A program made the position numbers and the translations under genes. Positions 45,343-52,273 of a stretch of 64,000 nucleotides of DNA are shown in pieces. Origin of the DNA: JAAYVZ01 sp035384965 (GTDB lineage Bacteria > Acidobacteriota > Thermoanaerobaculia > Thermoanaerobaculales > Thermoanaerobaculaceae). A model generated the notes under the pieces. It searched no databases, was not told where the DNA came from, and was given only the letters and a program-made list of their open reading frames with translations. Position 1 is the first letter of the stretch. Every line of letters begins with the position of its first letter. The stretch spans positions 1-64,000 of the forward strand of contig DAOOJE010000019.1 in assembly GCA_035384965.1 (NCBI GenBank), read 5' to 3'.

Positions 45343-45983
45343 GTCCGCCCCCGCTGCTGCACCCACGTGAACAGCCAGTTCACAGCCAGCGCCATCCCCA
45401 GCAGCACCGCGCTGAGGGCGATCGCCAGGCGAAAGTTGCCCTGGCGCGTTTCGAGCACGATGGCGGTGGTCATGACCCGCGTCTCGCCGCGGATGTTGCC
45501 GCCCACCATCATGACCGCCCCGACCTCGGAAATGATGCTCCCGAACCCTGCCGCCAGCGCCGCCACCAGCGACAGCCGGGCCTCCCGCACCAGCGTCCAG
45601 TAGAGCTGGCGCCGGGACGCTCCCAGCGAGAGAATCTGCAGCCGCAGCCGATCGTCGAGCCCCTGGATCGCGGCCAGCGTGACGCCGACCACGAGCGGCC
45701 AGGCGAGCACGATGTGCGCCAGGATCATGGCCGTCGGCGTGTAGAGCAGCCCGAGGTGGCCGAGCGGTCCGGCCCGCGCCAGCAGCAGAAACACGACCAG
45801 GCCCACCACGACCGGCGGCAGCCCCATTCCCGTGTTGACCAGCGTCACCGCCAGCCGCCGGCCCGGGAAGCGGTGCAGGCCGAGGAAGATCCCCACCGGC
45901 ACCCCGAGCAGCATCGAGACCGCGATCGCCACCCCCGAGACCAGCAACGACACGCCGACGATCTGCAGCAGCTCCGACCCCAT
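45339..45983 (-). CDS. Tungstate/molybdate ABC transporter permease (TupB-like)
   Basis: 214 residues with five to six membrane helices and the permease EAA-type loop (LSLGASRRQLYWTLVREARL, followed by GFGSIISEVGAVMMVGGN). The GMGLPPVVVGLVVFLLLARAGPLGHLGLL region is characteristic of the TupB/WtpB group. Start ATG 45983 is fixed by the promoter at 45991-46020, which would give a leaderless mRNA. No periplasmic binding protein (TupA/ModA/WtpA) is encoded next to it, so the transporter is incomplete in this window. Confidence 0.85.
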   Translation of the reverse strand: MGSELLQIVGVSLLVSGVAIAVSMLLGVPVGIFLGLHRFPGRRLAVTLVNTGMGLPPVVVGLVVFLLLARAGPLGHLGLLYTPTAMILAHIVLAWPLVVGVTLAAIQGLDDRLRLQILSLGASRRQLYWTLVREARLSLVAALAAGFGSIISEVGAVMMVGGNIRGETRVMTTAIVLETRQGNFRLAIALSAVLLGMALAVNWLFTWVQQRGRT

Positions 45984-45990
45984 CGGGCGC

Positions 45991-46020
45991 AACGTAGCAC
46001 GCCGCCAGCGAGTCGAACAA
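45991..46020 (-). promoter_or_regulatory. Extended -10 promoter, leaderless, for the permease-ATPase unit
   Basis: Minus strand: TTGTTC (46020-46015), an 18-base spacer whose last three bases are TGC, and TACGTT (45996-45991). The predicted transcription start (~45984) coincides with the ATG at 45983. The -35 hexamer overlaps the T-tract of the upstream terminator. Confidence 0.65.
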
Positions 46021-46044
46021 GAAAACCGGCGGCCTTCCCGCCGG
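46019..46044 (-). terminator. Intrinsic terminator of the epimerase gene
   Basis: Minus strand: CCGGCGG (46044-46038), loop GAAGG, CCGCCGG (46032-46026), then TTTTCTT. A seven-base perfect GC stem with a U-tract, 50 bases after the epimerase stop, is a textbook Rho-independent terminator. Confidence 0.85.
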
Positions 46045-46095
46045 CGGGGCCGCAGCCCGCTCATCCCCTCCCGGCGGTCGCTCCGCCGGCCGTCG

Positions 46096-47142
46096 CTATG
46101 CGGTCGCCAGGAACTCGGCGGCGGTGCGGCGCAGCCCCTCCCCGAGGTCGACGGCCGGCGCGTAGCCGAGCGCCTGGCGGGCGAGCGAGAGGTCGGCCAG
46201 CGAGTCCCGCACATCGCCGGGCCGCGGCGGCTCGTGGACCGGCGCCGGCCCGCCCCCGCAGACCTCCGCGATGCGCGTTGCGAGCTCGTTCACTGAAGTG
46301 CGGGCGCCGGCCGCCACGTTGTACGCCCGCCCGCACGCACTGGCCGAGGCGCCGGCCGCCAGCAGGTTCGCCTCCACGACGTTGCCCACGAACGTGAAGT
46401 CCCGGCTCTGCTCGCCGTCGCCGTAAATGACCGGCGCCTGCCCAAAAGCGAGCGCCGCAAAGAAGCGGGGAATCACCGCCGCGTACGGCCCGGCCGGGTC
46501 CTGCCGCGGCCCGAAGACATTGAAGTACCGCAGCCCCACCAGCTGCATCCCGAAACAGCGCCCGAACACATCGGCGAGCTGCTCGTCCATGACCTTGGAG
46601 GCGGCGTACGGCGACAGCGGACGCCCTTCCTCGCCCTCGCGCTTCGGCAGCCGCGTCGAGTCGCCGTACACGCTCGAGGACGAGGCGTACACCACGCGAG
46701 CGACCCCGGCGTCGCGCGCCGCTGCGAAGACATTGGCCGTCCCCGCCACGTTCACCGCCAGAGTCGTCGCCGGGTCCTTCATCGAGCGCGGCACCGACCC
46801 CAGCGCGGCCTGGTGGAAGACCAGCACCGGCCTCGGCAGCTCGACCCCGCCCACAGGCTCGAGCCCGCACGCCGCCCGGCAGATGAGCGGGTCGCGGATG
46901 TCCCCCAGCAGCAACTTCACCCGGCCACCCGCGACGAGTCGAGGCACCCCGCCGACTGGCCCGGTGCCCGCCGCGGCCTCGCCAAGGTGGTGCCGCAGTT
47001 TGGCGAGCCGGCCCGTCGCCAGGTTGTCGAGCACCACCACCCGGGCGCCCCGCCCCACCAGAGCGTCCACGAGGTGCGACCCGATGAACCCTGCCCCGCC
47101 CGTGACCAGCGTCGGCGTGCCGTCGAGATCCGGCATCGGCAT
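46096..47142 (-). CDS. NAD-dependent sugar epimerase/dehydratase (UDP-GlcNAc/glucose 4-epimerase-like)
   Basis: 348 residues. Extended SDR fold: TLVTGGAGFIGSHLVDALVG at the N-terminus, VFHQAALGSVPRSMKDP, the serine triad region YASSSSVYGD, the catalytic YAASK pair (PYAASKVMDEQL) and GLRYFNVFGPRQDP. The S-VPRS loop and length fit the WbpP/GalE-type 4-epimerases used for surface polysaccharides. Start ATG 47142 with GAGGGGAG upstream. A strong terminator follows. The ThiF-like gene lies 14 bases upstream on the same strand. Confidence 0.87.
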   Translation of the reverse strand: MPMPDLDGTPTLVTGGAGFIGSHLVDALVGRGARVVVLDNLATGRLAKLRHHLGEAAAGTGPVGGVPRLVAGGRVKLLLGDIRDPLICRAACGLEPVGGVELPRPVLVFHQAALGSVPRSMKDPATTLAVNVAGTANVFAAARDAGVARVVYASSSSVYGDSTRLPKREGEEGRPLSPYAASKVMDEQLADVFGRCFGMQLVGLRYFNVFGPRQDPAGPYAAVIPRFFAALAFGQAPVIYGDGEQSRDFTFVGNVVEANLLAAGASASACGRAYNVAAGARTSVNELATRIAEVCGGGPAPVHEPPRPGDVRDSLADLSLARQALGYAPAVDLGEGLRRTAAEFLATA

Positions 47143-47156
47143 CTCCCCTCTCCGCC

Positions 47157-48191
47157 TCACACCCCGAGCAGGCGGGCGGCGGCAGCGCGCGCCTCGGCGA
47201 CATCGTCCGTGCCCTTGACCACGATGCGGCCGTCGGCGAACAGCGTCAGCTCGAGCGCGCCGGTGCGCAGCCGCACCAGGTGCTCGCCGAGCACCACCTC
47301 GCCGTGAAGGCGCAACCGCCCGGCCACGGCCCGCAGGTCGGGGCGCGCCCCGCCCTCCGACCGCAGCATCACGGCGTCGCGGCCGCACAGCGCCACCGCC
47401 GGCGGCAGCGCCGCGTCCAAGAACTCGAAGCGCCGCTCCACACAACACCGGCAGCGGACGCTGGCCGGCTCGTACACGACCTCGAGGCGCTCGAACCGCC
47501 CGTCCCAGACGTTCACCCTGACCATCACTGCCGGGCGCGGTGCTACCCGCGTCACGAGCCAGCGCAGCGCCGCCGCCACCTGCAGCGCCGCCGTCGTGTG
47601 CGTCGCCGATCCGAGCACCCCGACCGCGTCGCAAGTCGGCGCCGCCCCCGGCTCCGGCCGCTCGGGAAGCATGCAGCGCAGGCACGGCGTCTGCCCCGGC
47701 ACGATCAGCATCGCCATCCCGGCCGCCTCGACGCACGACCCGTACACCCAGGGCACCCCGCGCTCGACGCACGCGTCGTTGAGCAGGTAGCGCCCCTCGA
47801 AGTTGTCGAACCCGTCAACCACCAGGTCCACGTCCGCCACGAGCGCCCGCACGTTGGCCGGCGTGATGTCCGCCACCACCGGCTCCACCTCGATCTCGTG
47901 GTTGACCTCGGCCAGCCGCTCGGCCGCCGCCACCGCCTTCGGCCGCGCCAGCCGCACGTCGGCCTCCGAAAACAGCGCCTGGCGCTGCAGGTTCGACAGC
48001 TCCACGACGTCGCGGTCCACGATGCGGAGAAAGCCCACACCGGCCCGTCCCAGCAGCGACGCCGACACCGTCCCGAGCCCCCCGCACCCCGCCACCAGCA
48101 CCCGCGCCGCCCCGAGGCGCGCCTGCCCCTCGACCCCGACGCCCGAGAACAGCTCCTGTCGCGAGTACCGACCGTCCAGCATGCGCGCCAT
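47157..48191 (-). CDS. ThiF/MoeB/HesA-family adenylyltransferase
   Basis: 344 residues. E1-like fold that adenylates the C-terminus of a small ubiquitin-like carrier (MoaD or ThiS). Motifs: RYSRQELFSGVGVEGQARL, VLVAGCGGLGTVSASLLGRAG (nucleotide-binding), DRDVVELSNLQRQ, DGFDNFEGRYLLNDA, and two CxxC zinc pairs (TPCLRCMLPE and VRCRCCVERR). The last ~70 residues (LRLRTGALELTLFADGRIVV) are the extension typical of MoeB/ThiF in many phyla. The Moco block nearby supports MoeB, but no moaD gene was found, so no symbol is given. Start is ATG 48191 or 48182. Confidence 0.85.
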   Translation of the reverse strand: MARMLDGRYSRQELFSGVGVEGQARLGAARVLVAGCGGLGTVSASLLGRAGVGFLRIVDRDVVELSNLQRQALFSEADVRLARPKAVAAAERLAEVNHEIEVEPVVADITPANVRALVADVDLVVDGFDNFEGRYLLNDACVERGVPWVYGSCVEAAGMAMLIVPGQTPCLRCMLPERPEPGAAPTCDAVGVLGSATHTTAALQVAAALRWLVTRVAPRPAVMVRVNVWDGRFERLEVVYEPASVRCRCCVERRFEFLDAALPPAVALCGRDAVMLRSEGGARPDLRAVAGRLRLHGEVVLGEHLVRLRTGALELTLFADGRIVVKGTDDVAEARAAAARLLGV

Positions 48192-48563
48192 TGTGACCCG
48201 CCCGCGGCGGCGGGTCCAGGGGGCTCCGCCCCGCGCCGTCATCAGGATGATGAACGCGAGCAGCGCGGCCGGCGTGGGCCCCGGCGCGAGCAGGAACACC
48301 GGCCGCGGGCCGAGGTTCGTGAACAGCTCGAAGCGGTCCGCGACTTGCGGCCCGGGACCGGGGGTTGCGCGCGCGACAGGGGTTGCCCGGGACCGCGGGC
48401 CCGCATCTTCTTCGCCCCACAGTCCCTGCGGGCCTGCGGCCCCTCGCCCGCCGGCGCACTCGTCGCCGGCCGTCGAGGAGGCGGCCGTCCGGCGCACGGC
48501 TTGGCCGAAGCGTGACACAACCATGACACGCCCGAGAGAACGTGCCGCCGTGGAGGGTGGACC
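48192..48563. other. Intergenic region between divergent genes
   Basis: 372 bases between the ThiF-like start and the radical SAM start. It has GGGACCG/GGTTGC-type short repeats near 48350-48400 but no convincing gene. On the minus strand the ThiF frame stays open through here, giving a hydrophobic segment (RPVFLLAPGPTPAALLAF), so an earlier ThiF start cannot be fully excluded. Promoters for both genes should lie here; none is clear. Confidence 0.5.
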
Positions 48564-50282
48564 ATGGACCGCAGACTTCTCCCACGACGTTGCCGCATCT
48601 TGCTGACCGGCGTGTTCGGGCCGTTCGGCGTCGACGACGCGTACGGACGCAAGGAAAACATCATGGAGCTGTTCCACAACCAGGTCACCAAAGCCCAGGG
48701 CGAGGCCTCGTTCCGCTTCCACCACCGCTCGTTCGGCCTCTACTTCCTCGCCGCCAACGTCGACGGCGACGTGACCGTGCTCGACTTCCCCAGCCGCGAG
48801 CGCTTCGTCCGCGAGCTGCACCGCGGCTGGGACGTGGTGGGGATTTCCTTCATCGCACCGAATTTCGTCAAGGCCAGGGAAATGGCTCGCCTGGCCCGGA
48901 TCCACGCCCCCCTCGCCCACATCGTGCTCGGCGGGCACGGCGCCGCGATCGAGGGCATCGAGCAGCTCATCGACTGCGACCACGTGATCCGGGGGGAGGG
49001 CATCCGCGTCTTCCGGAAGTTCCTCCGCCAGGACCCCGACGCCCCCATCGTCCACCCCGTGCTGCCCTCCTCCGAGCGCGAGAGCATCCTCGGCGTGCCG
49101 CTCCTCGGCGCCAGCGCGAGCCTGCTCGTGCCGGGGGTCGGGTGCGTGAACGGCTGCCGGTTCTGCTGCACCTCGCACTTTTTCGGCCGCGCCTACACCC
49201 CCTACCTCGCGACCGGCCGCGAGCTCTTCGAGACCGCTTGCAGGATCGCCGACGCGCGCGGCACCGACGAGTTCTTCGTCATGGACGAGAACTTCCTGAA
49301 GGACCGCGCCCGAGCCCTCGAACTGCTCGACCTCATGGAGCGCCACCGCCGGTACTTCGGGTTCCACATCTTCTCCTCCGCCGAAGCCATCGCCGCGTTC
49401 GGCCTCGACAACCTCGTGCGGCTCGGCGTGAGCTTCGTGTGGATCGGCGTCGAGTCCTCGACACGCGAGGGCAACTACGCGAAGAACGACGGCGTCGACG
49501 CGCGGGCGCTGGTGCGGGCGTTGCGCGACCGTGGCATCTCCGTGCTCGCCTCCGGGATCCTCTGCGACGAGCACCACACCCCCGACACCATCCAAGCCGA
49601 AATCGACTTCATGGTCGGCCTCGAGGCCGACATGGTGCAGTTCATGCTGTTCACCCCGCTGCCCGTCACCGCGCTGTACCGCGACATGCAGCGTCGCGGG
49701 TTGCTCCGCACCGAGCTGCCGTGGGAGGAGTGGCACGGACAGAAGGAGCTTGCGTGGCGGCACCCCGCCTTCCCCGGCGACGCGCCGCAGCGCTGGCTCG
49801 ACCGCGCCTTCCGCCGCGACTACGAAGTCAACTCGAGCTCGATCCTCCGCGTCGTCGAGACCGCCCTGCGGGGTTACCGGCGTCTCGCCGCCATGCGCGA
49901 CCGGGACGCCTGCCTCGAGCACCGCCTGCGGACCCTGCGACGGCGCGTGCGCGAATGGTCGCCGATCCTCGGCGAGCTCGAATCCCACGGCGTCAACCAG
50001 CTCGAGCGGAGCCGCGCACGCACCCTGAGCCGCGAAGTCGCGGCCGCGATCGGCGGCCCGGGCCTCCGCGGGCGCGCCTTGCGCGCCGCCGTCCGCGTCT
50101 TCGCCGCCGCCTGGCGCGCTCGCGTGCGTCTGGCCGGCGACTCCATCCAGCCCCGCACCATCGTGACCCGTTTCCCGGCCGACCGCGCCCGGGCCTGCCC
50201 AGTGCCGGTCGTGCCGGTGCTGCGGCGCGACCCGGAGCCCGTGCCGCTGAGCCGGGCCGCCGCCATCGCTCCCGCCCCGTGA
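48564..50282 (+). CDS. B12-binding-type radical SAM protein, function unknown
   Basis: 572 residues. The N-terminal ~190 residues look like a cobalamin-binding Rossmann domain of the B12-radical SAM class (ILLTGVFGPFGVDDAYG, VVGISFIAPNFVKARE, HIVLGGHGAAIEG), though the usual B12 histidine motif is not obvious. The radical SAM core follows with GCVNGCRFCCTSHFFG (CxxxCxxC) near residue 200, then VMDENFLKDR, FVWIGVESSTREGNY and FTPLPVTALYRDM. The last ~130 residues are arginine-rich helices. Related proteins methylate or modify lipids and natural products; the substrate here is unknown. GGAGGGTGG sits before ATG 48564. Confidence 0.8.
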   Translation: MDRRLLPRRCRILLTGVFGPFGVDDAYGRKENIMELFHNQVTKAQGEASFRFHHRSFGLYFLAANVDGDVTVLDFPSRERFVRELHRGWDVVGISFIAPNFVKAREMARLARIHAPLAHIVLGGHGAAIEGIEQLIDCDHVIRGEGIRVFRKFLRQDPDAPIVHPVLPSSERESILGVPLLGASASLLVPGVGCVNGCRFCCTSHFFGRAYTPYLATGRELFETACRIADARGTDEFFVMDENFLKDRARALELLDLMERHRRYFGFHIFSSAEAIAAFGLDNLVRLGVSFVWIGVESSTREGNYAKNDGVDARALVRALRDRGISVLASGILCDEHHTPDTIQAEIDFMVGLEADMVQFMLFTPLPVTALYRDMQRRGLLRTELPWEEWHGQKELAWRHPAFPGDAPQRWLDRAFRRDYEVNSSSILRVVETALRGYRRLAAMRDRDACLEHRLRTLRRRVREWSPILGELESHGVNQLERSRARTLSREVAAAIGGPGLRGRALRAAVRVFAAAWRARVRLAGDSIQPRTIVTRFPADRARACPVPVVPVLRRDPEPVPLSRAAAIAPAP

Positions 50283-50290
50283 GCACGGAC

Positions 50291-50319
50291 TTGTCCCCGG
50301 CGCGTGCGCGGCGGATACT
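50291..50319 (+). promoter_or_regulatory. Sigma70-type promoter, leaderless, for the two-component pair
   Basis: TTGTCC at 50291-50296, a 17-base spacer and GATACT at 50314-50319. The -10 ends six bases before ATG 50326, so transcription should start at or next to the start codon. Confidence 0.6.
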
Positions 50320-50325
50320 CGCACC

Positions 50326-51243
50326 ATGGCCGTGCGCGGACTGAGCCTCACCGGCGCCATCGTCGCCGTTTCCGTGGGCGTGCTGCTCCCGGTCCTGCTT
50401 TCGGCCTCGGTCGGCATCATCGCCATCGCCACGGGCAAGAGCACCAAGGAACTCGTCGTCGGCGTGCTCGTGGTGTGCTTCACCTGCGCCGCGGCCGGCG
50501 GCGCGGTCGTCGCCATGGTGGTGCTCGGCCGCAAGGCGCGAATGGCGCGCCTGCAGACGGACCTCCTCGCCAACGTTTCCCACGAGCTGCGCACCCCCCT
50601 CGCGGCGATCCGCATGTACGCCCAGACGCTCGAGTCCGGGCTGCTGGCGTCCGACCCCGAGCGCACCAGGCAAAGCCTGGCCACCATCGTGCGCGAGACC
50701 GAGCGGCTGGAAGCCACCATCGAGCGCGTGCTCACCTGGCGGGCGCTCGCCCGCGACCGCGACGCCGTAGAGCTGCGCACCGGCTCGCTGCGAGACGCCG
50801 TCACCGAGGCCGTGGAGCGCTTCGACCGCATGACCGCCCCCGGCGAGGTCGCGCTCGAAGTCGCGATCGACACCGACACGCCCGTCGCGCACGACCGCGA
50901 CGCCGTCTCGCGCCTGCTCCTCAACCTGCTCGTCAACGCCCACAAGTACAGCCGCGAGCAGCCGCGCATTTCCGTGCGCGTGCGCGACGACGGCGAGTGG
51001 GTGGTGCTCGAGGTGCGCGACAACGGAATCGGCATCCCTCGCTCCGAATTCGACCGCATCTTCCTGCCTTTCCACCGCGTCGAGGGCGAGGGCGCGCCAC
51101 GCGCCGAGGGCGCCGGCCTGGGGCTCGCGATCGTGCGCCACCTCGTGCGGGCACACGGCGGCGAGGTGGCCGTCACCAGCGAGCTCGGCCGAGGCAGCAC
51201 CTTCACCGTGCGCTTGCCCCGTTCCCGCGAGGCACCGGCATGA
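50326..51243 (+). CDS. Sensor histidine kinase
   Basis: 305 residues. Two membrane helices (residues ~8-33 and ~44-66) with a very short outside loop (ATGKSTKE), so sensing is probably within the membrane. The phosphoacceptor is in NVSHELRTPLAAIRMYAQTL, followed by the N box LLVNAHKYS, G1 DNGIGIP, the F box region and G2 GAGLGLAIVRHL. Its stop overlaps the response regulator start (ATGA), so the two form a standard pair. Confidence 0.93.
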   Translation: MAVRGLSLTGAIVAVSVGVLLPVLLSASVGIIAIATGKSTKELVVGVLVVCFTCAAAGGAVVAMVVLGRKARMARLQTDLLANVSHELRTPLAAIRMYAQTLESGLLASDPERTRQSLATIVRETERLEATIERVLTWRALARDRDAVELRTGSLRDAVTEAVERFDRMTAPGEVALEVAIDTDTPVAHDRDAVSRLLLNLLVNAHKYSREQPRISVRVRDDGEWVVLEVRDNGIGIPRSEFDRIFLPFHRVEGEGAPRAEGAGLGLAIVRHLVRAHGGEVAVTSELGRGSTFTVRLPRSREAPA

Positions 51244-51932
51244 GCGACTCTGCCGAGACGATCCTCGTCGTCGAGGACGACCGCGCCTTGCGCGAGGGGC
51301 TCGCACTGAACTTCGGGCTGCGTGGCTATCGTGTCGTCACCGCCGCCGACGGCGCGGCCGGCCTGGCCGCCGCGTTCGACGCCCGCCCCGACCTCGTGGT
51401 GCTCGACCTCATGCTCCCGGCGCTGGACGGCCTCGAGATCCTCGCCGCGCTGCGCGAGCGCGAGGTCGACGTCCCGGTGCTCATCCTCTCGGCGCGTGGC
51501 CGCGTCGCCGACAAGGTGCGCGGCCTCGGCCTCGGCGCCGACGACTACCTCGCCAAGCCGTTCGAGCTGCCCGAACTCCTCGCCCGCGTCGAGGCCCTGC
51601 TGCGCCGCCGCCGCGCCGCCCGTCGCACCGCGAGCCCCATCTCGTTCGGCGACGTCGTGGTCGACCCGGCCGCCCACCGCGTCACCGTCGCCGGGCGCGA
51701 CGTCCCGATGTCGGCCAGGGAGTTCGAACTCCTCCACCTCCTTGCAGCCTCCCCCGGGCGCGTGCACACCCGCGAGGCGATCCTGGAGCGCGTGTGGGGG
51801 TTCGACTTCGACGGCACGGCGCGCACCGTCGACAACTTCATTCGCGCCCTCCGCCGAAAAATCGAGCGCGACCCGTCCCGCCCGCGCCACATCGTGACCG
51901 TGCGCAACGTCGGCTACCGCCTCGAGCCCTGA
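51240..51932 (+). CDS. OmpR/PhoB-family response regulator
   Basis: 230 residues. Receiver domain: acidic pair VVEDDRAL, phospho-acceptor VLDLMLPALDG, threonine/serine switch LILSARG and KPFELPELLARV. The C-terminal winged helix matches OmpR (VDPAAHRVTVAGRDVPMS, REFELLHLLAASPGRV, VWGFDFDGTARTVDNFI, TVRNVGYRLEP). It is cotranscribed with the kinase. The regulon is unknown. Confidence 0.95.
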   Translation: MSDSAETILVVEDDRALREGLALNFGLRGYRVVTAADGAAGLAAAFDARPDLVVLDLMLPALDGLEILAALREREVDVPVLILSARGRVADKVRGLGLGADDYLAKPFELPELLARVEALLRRRRAARRTASPISFGDVVVDPAAHRVTVAGRDVPMSAREFELLHLLAASPGRVHTREAILERVWGFDFDGTARTVDNFIRALRRKIERDPSRPRHIVTVRNVGYRLEP

Positions 51933-52094
51933 GCGCCCCTCGGCCACCCGCGGCCTCCCTCCGGTCCCCGAATCCGCCAACCAGTTCCGGTCGATCCGTC
52001 ACCACCTTGCCGGTCTGGCCGTGGACCGTCATCCTGCGGGCTCCTCCCCAGGGCCTCTCCTGCCCCAGTCAGGCGGCGAAGGAAACCATGGGCC
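51933..52094. other. Junction between core genome and defence island
   Basis: No gene is supported here. Composition changes across this stretch. No tRNA, integrase or clear direct repeat marking an attachment site was found. Confidence 0.5.
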
Positions 52095-52273
52095 GGGGGA
52101 AAATGTCGGAGACGCTCGTGATCGCCACACACCGATCGCGTGTTGGCGTCCACCGGCTCGATCGGCGTACCGGTGAAGCCGCTGAAGAAAGCCTGCTTCA
52201 GGCCGTCGCGCATGTGCCGCGCGAAGCCGTCGATGAAGTCGAACTGGCTGCGGTGCGCCTCGTCGGCGGTCAC
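52095..52273 (-). pseudogene. hsdR: Remnant of type I restriction enzyme HsdR helicase
   Basis: A minus-strand segment from 52273 reads VTADEAHRSQFDFIDGFARH and continues to FTGTPIEPVDANTR, which is the DEAH box and motif III region of HsdR (helicase part of type I restriction endonucleases). The match breaks near 52120, where a shifted frame reads ITSVSDI, resembling the expected next residues, so a small deletion has shifted the frame. Nothing upstream or downstream of HsdR remains: the fragment starts exactly at the stop codon of res (GTGA). It is about 60 codons of a ~1000-residue protein and cannot function. Confidence 0.8.

Noticed and set aside
47157..51980. A minus-strand open frame of about 1,600 codons running through the radical SAM, histidine kinase and response-regulator genes
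   Set aside because: Only its first part (the ThiF-like protein) has recognisable motifs; the rest is antisense to well-supported genes and reflects the lack of stop codons in GC-rich DNA.
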